Of a DNA stretch of 64,000 nucleotides, positions 26,701-38,700 are shown piece after piece. The stretch comes from Pleodorina starrii (taxonomy: Eukaryota > Chlorophyta > Chlorophyceae > Chlamydomonadales > Volvocaceae): positions 1,292,501 through 1,356,500 of the forward strand of contig BRXU01000011.1 in the NCBI GenBank assembly GCA_030267565.1, read 5' to 3'. Made by a program: the position numbers and the translations under genes. The notes under the pieces are model-generated. The model was not told the origin of the DNA. It did not search any database and saw only the letters and a program-made list of their open reading frames with translations. Numbering within the stretch: the first letter of the stretch is position 1; every line of letters begins with the position of its first letter.

Positions 26701-29700
26701 TATGGGTCGGCCTATGGGTCGGTCTATGGGTCGGTCTATGGGTCGGCCTATGGGTCGGCCTATGGGTCGGCCTATGAGTCGGCCTATGGGTCGGTGTATG
26801 GGTCGGCCTATGGGTCGGCCTATGGGTCGGCCTATGGGTCGGCCTATGGGTCGGTCTATGGGTCGGCCTATGGGTCGGTCTATGGGTGGGCCTATGAGTC
26901 GGCCTATGGGTCGGCCTATGGGTGGGCCTATGGGTCGGCCTATGGGCCGGCCTATGGTTCGGCCTATGGGTCGGTCTATGGGTCGGCCTATGGGTCGGCC
27001 TACAAATCGGCGTCGGTGTATGGGTCGGCCTATGGGTGGGTCTATGGGTCGGTGTATGGGTCGGCCTATGGGTGGGCCTATGGGTCGGCCTATGGGTCGG
27101 TCTATGGTTCGGTCTACGGGTCGGCGTTCGGGTCGGTCTATGGGTCGGTCTATGGGTCGGCCTATGGGTCGGCCTATGGGTCGGCCTATGAGTCGGCCTA
27201 TGGGTCGGTGTATGGGTCGGTGTATGGGTCGGCCTATGGGTCGGCCTATGGGTCGGCCTATGGGTCGGTCTATGGGTGGGCCTATGGGTCGGCCTATGGG
27301 TCGGTGTATGGGTCGGCCTATGGGTCGGCCTATGGGTCGGCCTGTGGGTTGGCCTATGGTTCGGTGTATGGGTCGGTCTATGGGTCGGCCTATGGTTCGG
27401 CCTATGGGCCGGCCTATGGTTCGGCCTATGGGTCGGTCTATGGGTCGGTCTATGGGTCGGCCTATGGATCAACGTCGGTGTATGGGTCGGCCTATGGGTC
27501 GGCCTATGGGTCGGCCTATGGGTCGGCCTATGGGTCGGTCTATGGGTGGGCCTATGGGTCGGCCTATGGGTCGGCCTATGGGTCGGCCTATGGGTCGGCC
27601 TATGGGTCGGCCTATGGGTCGATCTATGGGTCGGCCAATGGATCGGCCTATGGGTCGGCTTATGGGCCGGCCTATGGGTCGGCCTATGGGTCGGCCTATG
27701 GGTCGGTCTATGGGTGGGCCTATGGGTCGGCCTGTGGGTCGGTGTATGGGTCGGCCTATGGGTCGGCCTATGGGTCGGTGTATGGGTCGATATATGGGTC
27801 GGCCTATGGGTCGGCCTATGGGTCGGTCTATGGGTCGGTCTATGGGTCGGCCTATGGGTCGGTCTATGGATGGGCCTATGAGTCGGCCTATGGGTCGGTG
27901 TATGGGTCGGCCTATGGGTCGGCCTATGGGTCGGCCTGTGGGTTGGCCTATGGTTCGGTGTATGGGTCGGTCTATGGGTCGGCCTATGGGTCGGCCTATG
28001 GGTCGGCCTATGGGTTGGCCTATGAGTCGGCCTATGGGTCGGTGTATGGGTCGGTCTATGGGTCGGCCTACGGGTCGGCCTATGGGTCGGCCTATGGGTC
28101 GGCCTATGGGTGGGTCTATGGGTCGGTGTATGGGTCGGTCTATGGTTCGGCCTATGGGTCGGTCTATGGGTCGGTCTATGGGTCGGCCTATGGGTCGGCC
28201 TATGGGTCGGCCTATGAGTCGGCCTATGGGTCGGTGTATGGGTCGGTGTATGGGTCGGCCTATGGGTCGGCCTATGGGTCGGCCTATGGGTCGGCCTATG
28301 GGTTGGCCTATGGGTCGGTGTATGGGTCGGTCTATGGGTCGGCCTATGGGTCGGCCTATGGGTCGGTCTATGGGTGGGCCTATGGGTCGGCCTATGGGTC
28401 GGCCTATGGGTCGGCCTATGGGTCGGTCTATGGGTGGGTCTATGGGTCGGCCTATGGGTCGGCCTATGGGTCGGTCTATGGGTCGGCCTATGGGTCGGCC
28501 TATGGGTCGGCCTAGGGGTCGGCCTAGGGGTCGGCCTATGGGTCGGCCTATGGGTCGGCCTATGGGTCGGTCTATGGGTCGGTGTATGGGTCGGCCTATG
28601 GGTGGGCCTATGGGTCGGCCTATGGGTCGGTCTATGGTTCGGTCTACGGGTCGGCGTTCGGGTCGGTCTATGGGTCGGCCTATGGGTCGGTGTATGGGTC
28701 GGCCTATGGGTCGGCCTATGGGTCGGCCTATGGGTCGGTCTATGGGTCGGCCTATGGATCGGCCTATGGGTCGGCCTATGGGTCGGTCAATGGGTCGGCC
28801 TATGGGTCGGTCAATGGGTCGGCCTATGGGTCGGCCTATGGGTCGGCCTATGGGTCGGCCTATGGGTCAGTGTATGGGTCGGTGTATGGGTCGGCCTATG
28901 GGTCGGTGTATGGGTCGGCCTGTGGGTTGGCCTATGGTTCGGTGTATGGTTCGGTGCATGGGTCGGCCTATGGGTCGGCCTATGGGTCGGCCTATGGGTC
29001 GGTGTATGGGTCGGCCTATGGGTGGGTCTATGGGTCGGTGTATGGGTCGGCCTATGGGTCGGCCTATGGGTCGGCCTATGGGTCGGCCTATGGGTCGGCC
29101 TATGGGTCGGCCTATGGGTCGGTCTATGGGTCGGTCAATGGGTCGGCCTATGGGTGGGTCTATGGGTCGGTGTATGGGTCGGCCTATGGGTGGGCCTATG
29201 GGTCGGCCTATGGGTTGGCCTATGGGTGGGCCTACGGGTCGGCGTTCGGGTCGGCCTATGGGTCGGCCTATGGGTCGATCTATGGGTCGGCATATGGATC
29301 GGCCTATGGGTCGGCCTATGGGTCGGCCTATGGGTCGGCCTATAGGTCGGCCTATGGGTCGGCCTATGGGTCGGCCTATGGGTCGGTCTATGGGTGGGCC
29401 TATGGGTCGGTGTATGGGTCGGTCTATGGGTCGGCCTATGGGTCGGCCTATGGGTCGGCCTATGGGTCGGTGTATGGGTCGATATATGGGTCGGCCTATG
29501 GGTCGGCCTATGGGTCGGTCTATGGGTCGGTCTATGGGTCGGCCTATGGGTCGGCCTATGGGTGGGCCTATGGGTCGGCCTATGGGTCGGCCTATGGGTC
29601 GGCCTATGGGTCGGTCTATGGGTGGGCCTATGGGTCGGCCTATGGGTCGGCCTATGGTTCGGCCTATGGGTCGGCCTATGGGTCGGCCTATGGGTCGGTG

Positions 29701-32700
29701 TATGGGTCGGTCTATGGGCCGGCCTATGGGTCGGTCTATGGGTGGGCCTATGGGTCGGCCTATGGGTCGGCCTATGGGTCGGCCTATGGGTCGGCCTATG
29801 GGTCGGCCTATGGGTCGGTCTATGGGTCGGCCTATGGGTCGGTCTATGGGTGGGCCTATGGGTCGGCCTATGGGTCGGCCTATGGGTCGGCCTATGGGTC
29901 GGCCTATGGGTCGATCTATGGGTCGGCCAATGGATCGGCCTATGGGTCGGCCTATGGGCCGGCCTATGGGTCGGCCTATGGGTCGGTCTATGGGTCGGCC
30001 TATGGGTCGGTCAATGGGTCGGCCTATGGGTCGGCCTATGGGTCGGTCTATGGGTCGGCCTATGGGTCGGTGTATGGGTCGGTGTATGGGTCGGCCTATG
30101 GGTCGGCCTATGGGTCGGCCTATGGGTCGGTGTATGGGTCGGCCTATGGGTCGGCCTATGGGTCGGCCTATGGGTCAGTGTATGGGTCGGTGTATGGGTC
30201 GGCCTATGGGTCGGAGTATGGGTCGGCCTGTGGGTTGGCCTATGGTTCGGTGTATGGTTCGGTGCATGGGTCGGCCTATGGGTCGGCCTATGGGTCGGCC
30301 TATGGGTCGGCCTATGGGTCGGCCTATGGGTCGATCTATGGGTCGGCCTATGGATCGGCCTATGGGTCGGCCTATGGGTCGATCTATGGGCCGGCCTATG
30401 GGTCGGTCTATGGGTGGGCCTATGGGTCGGCCTATGGGTCGGCCTATGGGTCGGCCTATGGGTCGGCCTATGGGTCGGCCTATGGGTCGGTCTATGGGTC
30501 GGCCTATGGGTCGGTCTATGGGTGGGCCTATGGGTCGGCCTATGGGTCGGCCTATGGGTCGGCCTATGGGTCGGCCTATGGGTCGGCCTATGGGTTGGCC
30601 TATGAGTCGGCCTATGGGTCGGTGTATGGGTCGGTCTATGGGTCGGCCTATGGGTCGGCCTATGGGTCGGCCTATGGGTCGGCCTATGGGTGGGTCTATG
30701 GGTCGGTGTATGGGTCGGTCTATGGTTCGGCCTATGGGTCGGTCTATGGGTCGGTCTATGGGTCGGCCTATGGGTCGGTCTATGGGTCGGTCTATGGGTC
30801 GGCCTATGGGTCGGCCTATGGGTCGGCCTATGAGTCGGCCTATGGGTCGGTGTATGGGTCGGTGTATGGGTCGGCCTATGGGTCGGCCTATGGGTCGGCC
30901 TATGGGTCGGTCTATGGGTCGGCCTATGGGTCGGTCTATGGGTGGGCCTATGAGTCGGCCTATGGGTCGGCCTATGGGTGGGCCTATGGGTCGGCCTATG
31001 GGCCGGCCTATGGTTCGGCCTATGGGTCGGTCTATGGGTCGGCCTATGGGTCGGCCTACAAATCGGCGTCGGTGTATGGGTCGGCCTATGGGTGGGTCTA
31101 TGGGTCGGTGTATGGGTCGGCCTATGGGTGGGCCTATGGGTCGGCCTATGGGTCGGTCTATGGTTCGGTCTACGGGTCGGCGTTCGGGTCGGTCTATGGG
31201 TCGGTCTATGGGTCGGCCTATGGGTCGGCCTATGGGTCGGCCTATGAGTCGGCCTATGGGTCGGTGTATGGGTCGGTGTATGGGTCGGCCTATGGGTCGG
31301 CCTATGGGTCGGCCTATGGGTCGGTCTATGGGTGGGCCTATGGGTCGGCCTATGGGTCGGTGTATGGGTCGGCCTATGGGTCGGCCTATGGGTCGGCCTG
31401 TGGGTTGGCCTATGGTTCGGTGTATGGGTCGGTCTATGGGTCGGCCTATGGTTCGGCCTATGGGCCGGCCTATGGTTCGGCCTATGGGTCGGTCTATGGG
31501 TCGGTCTATGGGTCGGCCTATGGATCAACGTCGGTGTATGGGTCGGCCTATGGGTCGGCCTATGGGTCGGCCTATGGGTCGGCCTATGGGTCGGTCTATG
31601 GGTGGGCCTATGGGTCGGCCTATGGGTCGGCCTATGGGTCGGCCTATGGGTCGGCCTATGGGTCGGCCTATGGGTCGATCTATGGGTCGGCCAATGGATC
31701 GGCCTATGGGTCGGCTTATGGGCCGGCCTATGGGTCGGCCTATGGGTCGGCCTATGGGTCGGTCTATGGGTGGGCCTATGGGTCGGCCTGTGGGTCGGTG
31801 TATGGGTCGGCCTATGGGTCGGCCTATGGGTCGGTGTATGGGTCGATATATGGGTCGGCCTATGGGTCGGCCTATGGGTCGGTCTATGGGTCGGTCTATG
31901 GGTCGGCCTATGGGTCGGCCTATGGGTGGGCCTATGGGTCGGCCTATGGGTCGGCCTATGGGTCGGCCTATGGGTCGGCCTATGGTTCGGTGTATGGTTC
32001 GGTGCATGGGTCGGCCTATGGGTCGGCCTATGGGTCGGCCTATGGGTCGACCTATGGGTCGGCCTATGGGTCGATCTATGGGTCGGCCTATGGATCGGCC
32101 TATGGGTCGGCCTATGGGTCGATCTATGGGTCGGCCTATGGATCGGCCTATGGGTCGGCCTATGGGTCGGCCTATGGGTCGGCCTATAGGTCGGCCTATG
32201 GGTCGGTGTATGGGTCGGTCTATGGGTCAGCCTATGGGTCGGCCTATGGGTCGGCCTATGGGTCGGTGTATGGGTCGATATATGGGTCGGCCTATGGGTC
32301 GGCCTATGGGTCGGTCTATGGGTCGGTCTATGGGTCGGCCTATGGGTCGGCCTATGGGTGGGCCTATGGGTCGGCCTATGGGTCGGCCTATGGGTCGGCC
32401 TATGGATCGGTCTATGGGTGGGCCTATGGGTCGGCCTATGGGTCGGCCTATGGGTCGGCCTATGGGTCGGCCTATGGGTCGGCCTATGGGTCGGTGTATG
32501 GGTCGGCCTATGGGTGGGCCTATGGGTCGGCCTATGGGTCGGCCTATGGGTCGGCCTATGGGTCGGCCTATGGGTCGATCTATGGGTCGGCCAATGGATC
32601 GGCCTATGGGTCGGCCTATGGGCCGGCCTATGGGTCGGCCTATGGGTCGGTCTATGGGTCGGCCTATGGGTCGGTCAATGGGTCGGCCTATGGGTCGGCC

Positions 32701-35700
32701 TATGGGTCGGTCTATGGGTCGGCCTATGGGTCGGTGTATGGGTCGGTGTATGGGTCGGCCTATGGGTCGGCCTATGGGTCGGTGTATGGGTCGGCCTATG
32801 GGTCGGTCAATGGGTCGGCCTATGGGTCGGCCTATGGGTCGGCCTATGGGTCGGTCTATGGGTCGGCCTATGGGTCGGCCTATGGGTGGGTCTATGGGTC
32901 GGTGTATGGGTCGGCCTATGGGTGGGCCTATGGGTCGGCCTATGTGTCGGTGTATGGGTCGGTCTATGGGTCGGCCTATGGGTCGGCCTATGGGTCGGTC
33001 TATGGGTGGGCCTATGGGTCGGCCTATGGGTCGGCCTATGGGTCGGCCTATGGGTCGGTCTATGGGTCGGCCTATGGGTCGGCCTATGGGCCGGCCTATG
33101 GGTCGGCCTATGGGTCGGCCTATGAGTCGGCCTATGGGTCGGCCTATGGGTGGGCCTATGGGTCGGCCTATGGGCCGGCCTATGGTTCGGCCTATGGGTC
33201 GGTCTATGGGTCGGCCTATGGGTCGGCCTATGGATCGGCGTCGGTGTATGGGTCGGCCTATGGGTCGGTCTATAGGTCGGCCTATGGGTCGGCCTATGGG
33301 TCGGTCTATGGATGGGCCTATGAGTCGGCCTATGGGTCGGTGTATGGGTCGGCCTATGGGTCGGCCTATGGGTCGGCCTGTGGGTTGGCCTATGGTTCGG
33401 TGTATGGGTCGGTCTATGGGTCGGCCTATGGGTCGGCCTACGGGTCGGCCTATGGGTCGGCCTATGGGTCGGCCTATGGGTGGGTCTATGGGTCGGTGTA
33501 TGGGTCGGTCTATGGTTCGGCCTATGGGTCGGTCTATGGGTCGGTCTATGGGTCGGCCTATGGGTCGGCCTATGGGTCGGCCTATGAGTCGGCCTATGGG
33601 TCGGTGTATGGGTCGGTGTATGGGTCGGCCTATGGGTCGGCCTATGGGTCGGCCTATGGGTCGGCCTATGGGTTGGCCTATGGGTCGGTGTATGGGTCGG
33701 TCTATGGGTCGGCCTATGGGTCGGCCTATGGGTCGGTCTATGGGTGGGCCTATGGGTCGGCCTATGGGTCGGCCTATGGGTCGGCCTATGGGTCGGCCTA
33801 TGGGTCGGTGTATGGGTCGGCCTATGGGTGGGCCTATGGGTCGGCCTATGGGTCGGCCTATGGGTCGGCCTATGGGTCGGCCTATGGGTCGATCTATGGG
33901 TCGGCCAATGGATCGGCCTATGGGTCGGCCTATGGGCCGGCCTATGGGTCGGCCTATGGGTCGGTCTATGGGTCGGCCTATGGGTCGGTCAATGGGTCGG
34001 CCTATGGGTCGGCCTATGGGTCGGCCTATGGGTCGGTGTATGGGTCGGTGTATGGGTCGGCCTATGGGTCGGCCTATGGGTCGGTGTATGGGTCGGCCTA
34101 TGGGTCGGTCAATGGGTCGGCCTATGGGTCGGCCTATGGGTCGGCCTATGGGTCGGTCTATGGGTCGGCCTATGGGTCGGCCTATGGGTCGGCCTATGGG
34201 TCGGCCTATGGGTTGGCCTATGAGTCGGCCTATGGGTCGGTGTATGGGTCGGTCTATGGGTCGGCCTACGGGTCGGCCTATGGGTCGGCCTATGGGTCGG
34301 CCTATGGGTGGGTCTATGGGTCGGTGTATGGGTCGGTCTATGGTTCGGCCTATGGGTCGGTCTATGGGTCGGTCTATGGGTCGGCCTATGGGTCGGCCTA
34401 TGGGTCGGCCTATGAGTCGGCCTATGGGTCGGTGTATGGGTCGGTGTATGGGTCGGCCTATGGGTCGGCCTATGGGTCGGCCTATGGGTCGGCCTATGGG
34501 TTGGCCTATGGGTCGGTGTATGGGTCGGTCTATGGGTCGGCCTATGGGTCGGCCTATGGGTCGGTCTATGGGTGGGCCTATGGGTCGGCCTATGGGTCGG
34601 CCTATGGGTCGGCCTATGGGTCGGTCTATGGGTGGGTCTATGGGTCGGCCTATGGGTCGGCCTATGGGTCGGTCTATGGGTCGGCCTATGGGTCGGCCTA
34701 TGGGTCGGCCTAGGGGTCGGCCTATGGGTCGGCCTATGGGTCGGCCTATGGGTCGGCCTATGGGTCGGTCTATGGGTCGGTGTATGGGTCGGCCTATGGG
34801 TGGGCCTATGGGTCGGCCTATGGGTCGGTCTATGGTTCGGTCTACGGGTCGGCGTTCGGGTCGGTCTATGGGTCGGCCTATGGGTCGGTGTATGGGTCGG
34901 CCTATGGGTCGGCCTATGGGTCGGCCTATGGGTCGGTCTATGGGTCGGCCTATGGATCGGCCTATGGGTCGGCCTATGGGTCGGTCAATGGGTCGGCCTA
35001 TGGGTCGGTCAATGGGTCGGCCTATGGGTCGGCCTATGGGTCGGCCTATGGGTCGGCCTATGGGTCGGCCTATGGGTCAGTGTATGGGTCGGTGTATGGG
35101 TCGGCCTATGGGTCGGTGTATGGGTCGGCCTGTGGGTTGGCCTATGGTTCGGTGTATGGTTCGGTGCATGGGTCGGCCTATGGGTCGGCCTATGGGTCGG
35201 CCTATGGGTCGGTGTATGGGTCGGCCTATGGGTGGGTCTATGGGTCGGTGTATGGGTCGGCCTATGGGTCGGCCTATGGGTCGGCCTATGGGTCGGCCTA
35301 TGGGTCGGCCTATGGGTCGGCCTATGGGTCGGTCTATGGGTCGGTCAATGGGTCGGCCTATGGGTGGGTCTATGGGTCGGTGTATGGGTCGGCCTATGGG
35401 TGGGCCTATGGGTCGGCCTATGGGTTGGCCTATGGGTGGGCCTACGGGTCGGCGTTCGGGTCGGCCTATGGGTCGGCCTATGGGTCGATCTATGGGTCGG
35501 CATATGGATCGGCCTATGGGTCGGCCTATGGGTCGGCCTATGGGTCGGCCTATAGGTCGGCCTATGGGTCGGCCTATGGGTCGGCCTATGGGTCGGTCTA
35601 TGGGTGGGCCTATGGGTCGGTGTATGGGTCGGTCTATGGGTCGGCCTATGGGTCGGCCTATGGGTCGGCCTATGGGTCGGTGTATGGGTCGATATATGGG

Positions 35701-38700
35701 TCGGCCTATGGGTCGGCCTATGGGTCGGTCTATGGGTCGGTCTATGGGTCGGCCTATGGGTCGGCCTATGGGTGGGCCTATGGGTCGGCCTATGGGTCGG
35801 CCTATGGGTCGGCCTATGGGTCGGTCTATGGGTGGGCCTATGGGTCGGCCTATGGGTCGGCCTATGGTTCGGCCTATGGGTCGGCCTATGGGTCGGCCTA
35901 TGGGTCGGTGTATGGGTCGGTCTATGGGCCGGCCTATGGGTCGGTCTATGGGTGGGCCTATGGGTCGGCCTATGGGTCGGCCTATGGGTCGGCCTATGGG
36001 TCGGCCTATGGGTCGGCCTATGGGTCGGTCTATGGGTCGGCCTATGGGTCGGTCTATGGGTGGGCCTATGGGTCGGCCTATGGGTCGGCCTATGGGTCGG
36101 CCTATGGGTCGGCCTATGGGTCGATCTATGGGTCGGCCAATGGATCGGCCTATGGGTCGGCCTATGGGCCGGCCTATGGGTCGGCCTATGGGTCGGTCTA
36201 TGGGTCGGCCTATGGGTCGGTCAATGGGTCGGCCTATGGGTCGGCCTATGGGTCGGTCTATGGGTCGGCCTATGGGTCGGTGTATGGGTCGGTGTATGGG
36301 TCGGCCTATGGGTCGGCCTATGGGTCGGCCTATGGGTCGGTGTATGGGTCGGCCTATGGGTCGGCCTATGGGTCGGCCTATGGGTCGGCCTATGGGTCAG
36401 TGTATGGGTCGGTGTATGGGTCGGCCTATGGGTCGGAGTATGGGTCGGCCTGTGGGTTGGCCTATGGTTCGGTGTATGGTTCGGTGCATGGGTCGGCCTA
36501 TGGGTCGGCCTATGGGTCGGCCTATGGGTCGGCCTATGGGTCGGCCTATGGGTCGATCTATGGGTCGGCCTATGGATCGGCCTATGGGTCGGCCTATGGG
36601 TCGATCTATGGGCCGGCCTATGGGTCGGTCTATGGGTGGGCCTATGGGTCGGCCTATGGGTCGGCCTATGGGTCGGTCTATGGGTGGGCCTATGGGTCGG
36701 CCTATGGGTCGGCCTATGGGTCGGCCTATGGGTCGGCCTATGGGTTGGCCTATGAGTCGGCCTATGGGTCGGTGTATGGGTCGGTCTATGGGTCGGCCTA
36801 TGGGTCGGCCTATGGGTCGGCCTATGGGTCGGCCTATGGGTGGGTCTATGGGTCGGTGTATGGGTCGGTCTATGGTTCGGCCTATGGGTCGGTCTATGGG
36901 TCGGTCTATGGGTCGGCCTATGGGTCGGTCTATGGGTCGGTCTATGGGTCGGCCTATGGGTCGGCCTATGGGTCGGCCTATGAGTCGGCCTATGGGTCGG
37001 TGTATGGGTCGGTGTATGGGTCGGCCTATGGGTCGGCCTATGGGTCGGCCTATGGGTCGGTCTATGGGTCGGCCTATGGGTCGGTCTATGGGTGGGCCTA
37101 TGAGTCGGCCTATGGGTCGGCCTATGGGTGGGCCTATGGGTCGGCCTATGGGCCGGCCTATGGTTCGGCCTATGGGTCGGTCTATGGGTCGGCCTATGGG
37201 TCGGCCTACAAATCGGCGTCGGTGTATGGGTCGGCCTATGGGTGGGTCTATGGGTCGGTGTATGGGTCGGCCTATGGGTGGGCCTATGGGTCGGCCTATG
37301 GGTCGGTCTATGGTTCGGTCTACGGGTCGGCGTTCGGGTCGGTCTATGGGTCGGTCTATGGGTCGGCCTATGGGTCGGCCTATGGGTCGGCCTATGAGTC
37401 GGCCTATGGGTCGGTGTATGGGTCGGTGTATGGGTCGGCCTATGGGTCGGCCTATGGGTCGGCCTATGGGTCGGTCTATGGGTGGGCCTATGGGTCGGCC
37501 TATGGGTCGGTGTATGGGTCGGCCTATGGGTCGGCCTATGGGTCGGCCTGTGGGTTGGCCTATGGTTCGGTGTATGGGTCGGTCTATGGGTCGGCCTATG
37601 GTTCGGCCTATGGGCCGGCCTATGGTTCGGCCTATGGGTCGGTCTATGGGTCGGTCTATGGGTCGGCCTATGGATCAACGTCGGTGTATGGGTCGGCCTA
37701 TGGGTCGGCCTATGGGTCGGCCTATGGGTCGGCCTATGGGTCGGTCTATGGGTGGGCCTATGGGTCGGCCTATGGGTCGGCCTATGGGTCGGCCTATGGG
37801 TCGGCCTATGGGTCGGCCTATGGGTCGATCTATGGGTCGGCCAATGGATCGGCCTATGGGTCGGCTTATGGGCCGGCCTATGGGTCGGCCTATGGGTCGG
37901 CCTATGGGTCGGTCTATGGGTGGGCCTATGGGTCGGCCTGTGGGTCGGTGTATGGGTCGGCCTATGGGTCGGCCTATGGGTCGGTATATGGGTCGATATA
38001 TGGGTCGGCCTATGGGTCGGCCTATGGGTCGGTCTATGGGTCGGTCTATGGGTCGGCCTATGGGTCGGCCTATGGTTGGGCCTATGGGTCGGCCTATGGG
38101 TCGGCCTATGGGTCGGCCTATGGGTCGGCCTATGGTTCGGTGTATGGTTCGGTGCATGGGTCGGCCTATGGGTCGGCCTATGGGTCGGCCTATGGGTCGG
38201 CCTATGGGTCGGCCTATGGGTCGATCTATGGGTCGGCCTATGGATCGGCCTATGGGTCGGCCTATGGGTCGATCTATGGGTCGGCCTATGGATCGGCCTA
38301 TGGGTCGGCCTATGGGTCGGCCTATGGGTCGGCCTATAGGTCGGCCTATGGGTCGGTGTATGGGTCGGTCTATGGGTCAGCCTATGGGTCGGCCTATGGG
38401 TCGGCCTATGGGTCGGTGTATGGGTCGATATATGGGTCGGCCTATGGGTCGGCCTATGGGTCGGTCTATGGGTCGGCCTATGGGTCGGCCTATGGGTCGG
38501 CCTATGGGTGGGCCTATGGGTCGGCCTATGGGTCGGCCTATGGGTCGGCCTATGGATCGGTCTATGGGTGGGCCTATGGGTCGGCCTATGGGTCGGCCTA
38601 TGGGTCGGCCTATGGGTCGGCCTATGGGTCGGCCTATGGGTCGGTGTATGGGTCGGCCTATGGGTGGGCCTATGGGTCGGCCTATGGGTCGGCCTATGGG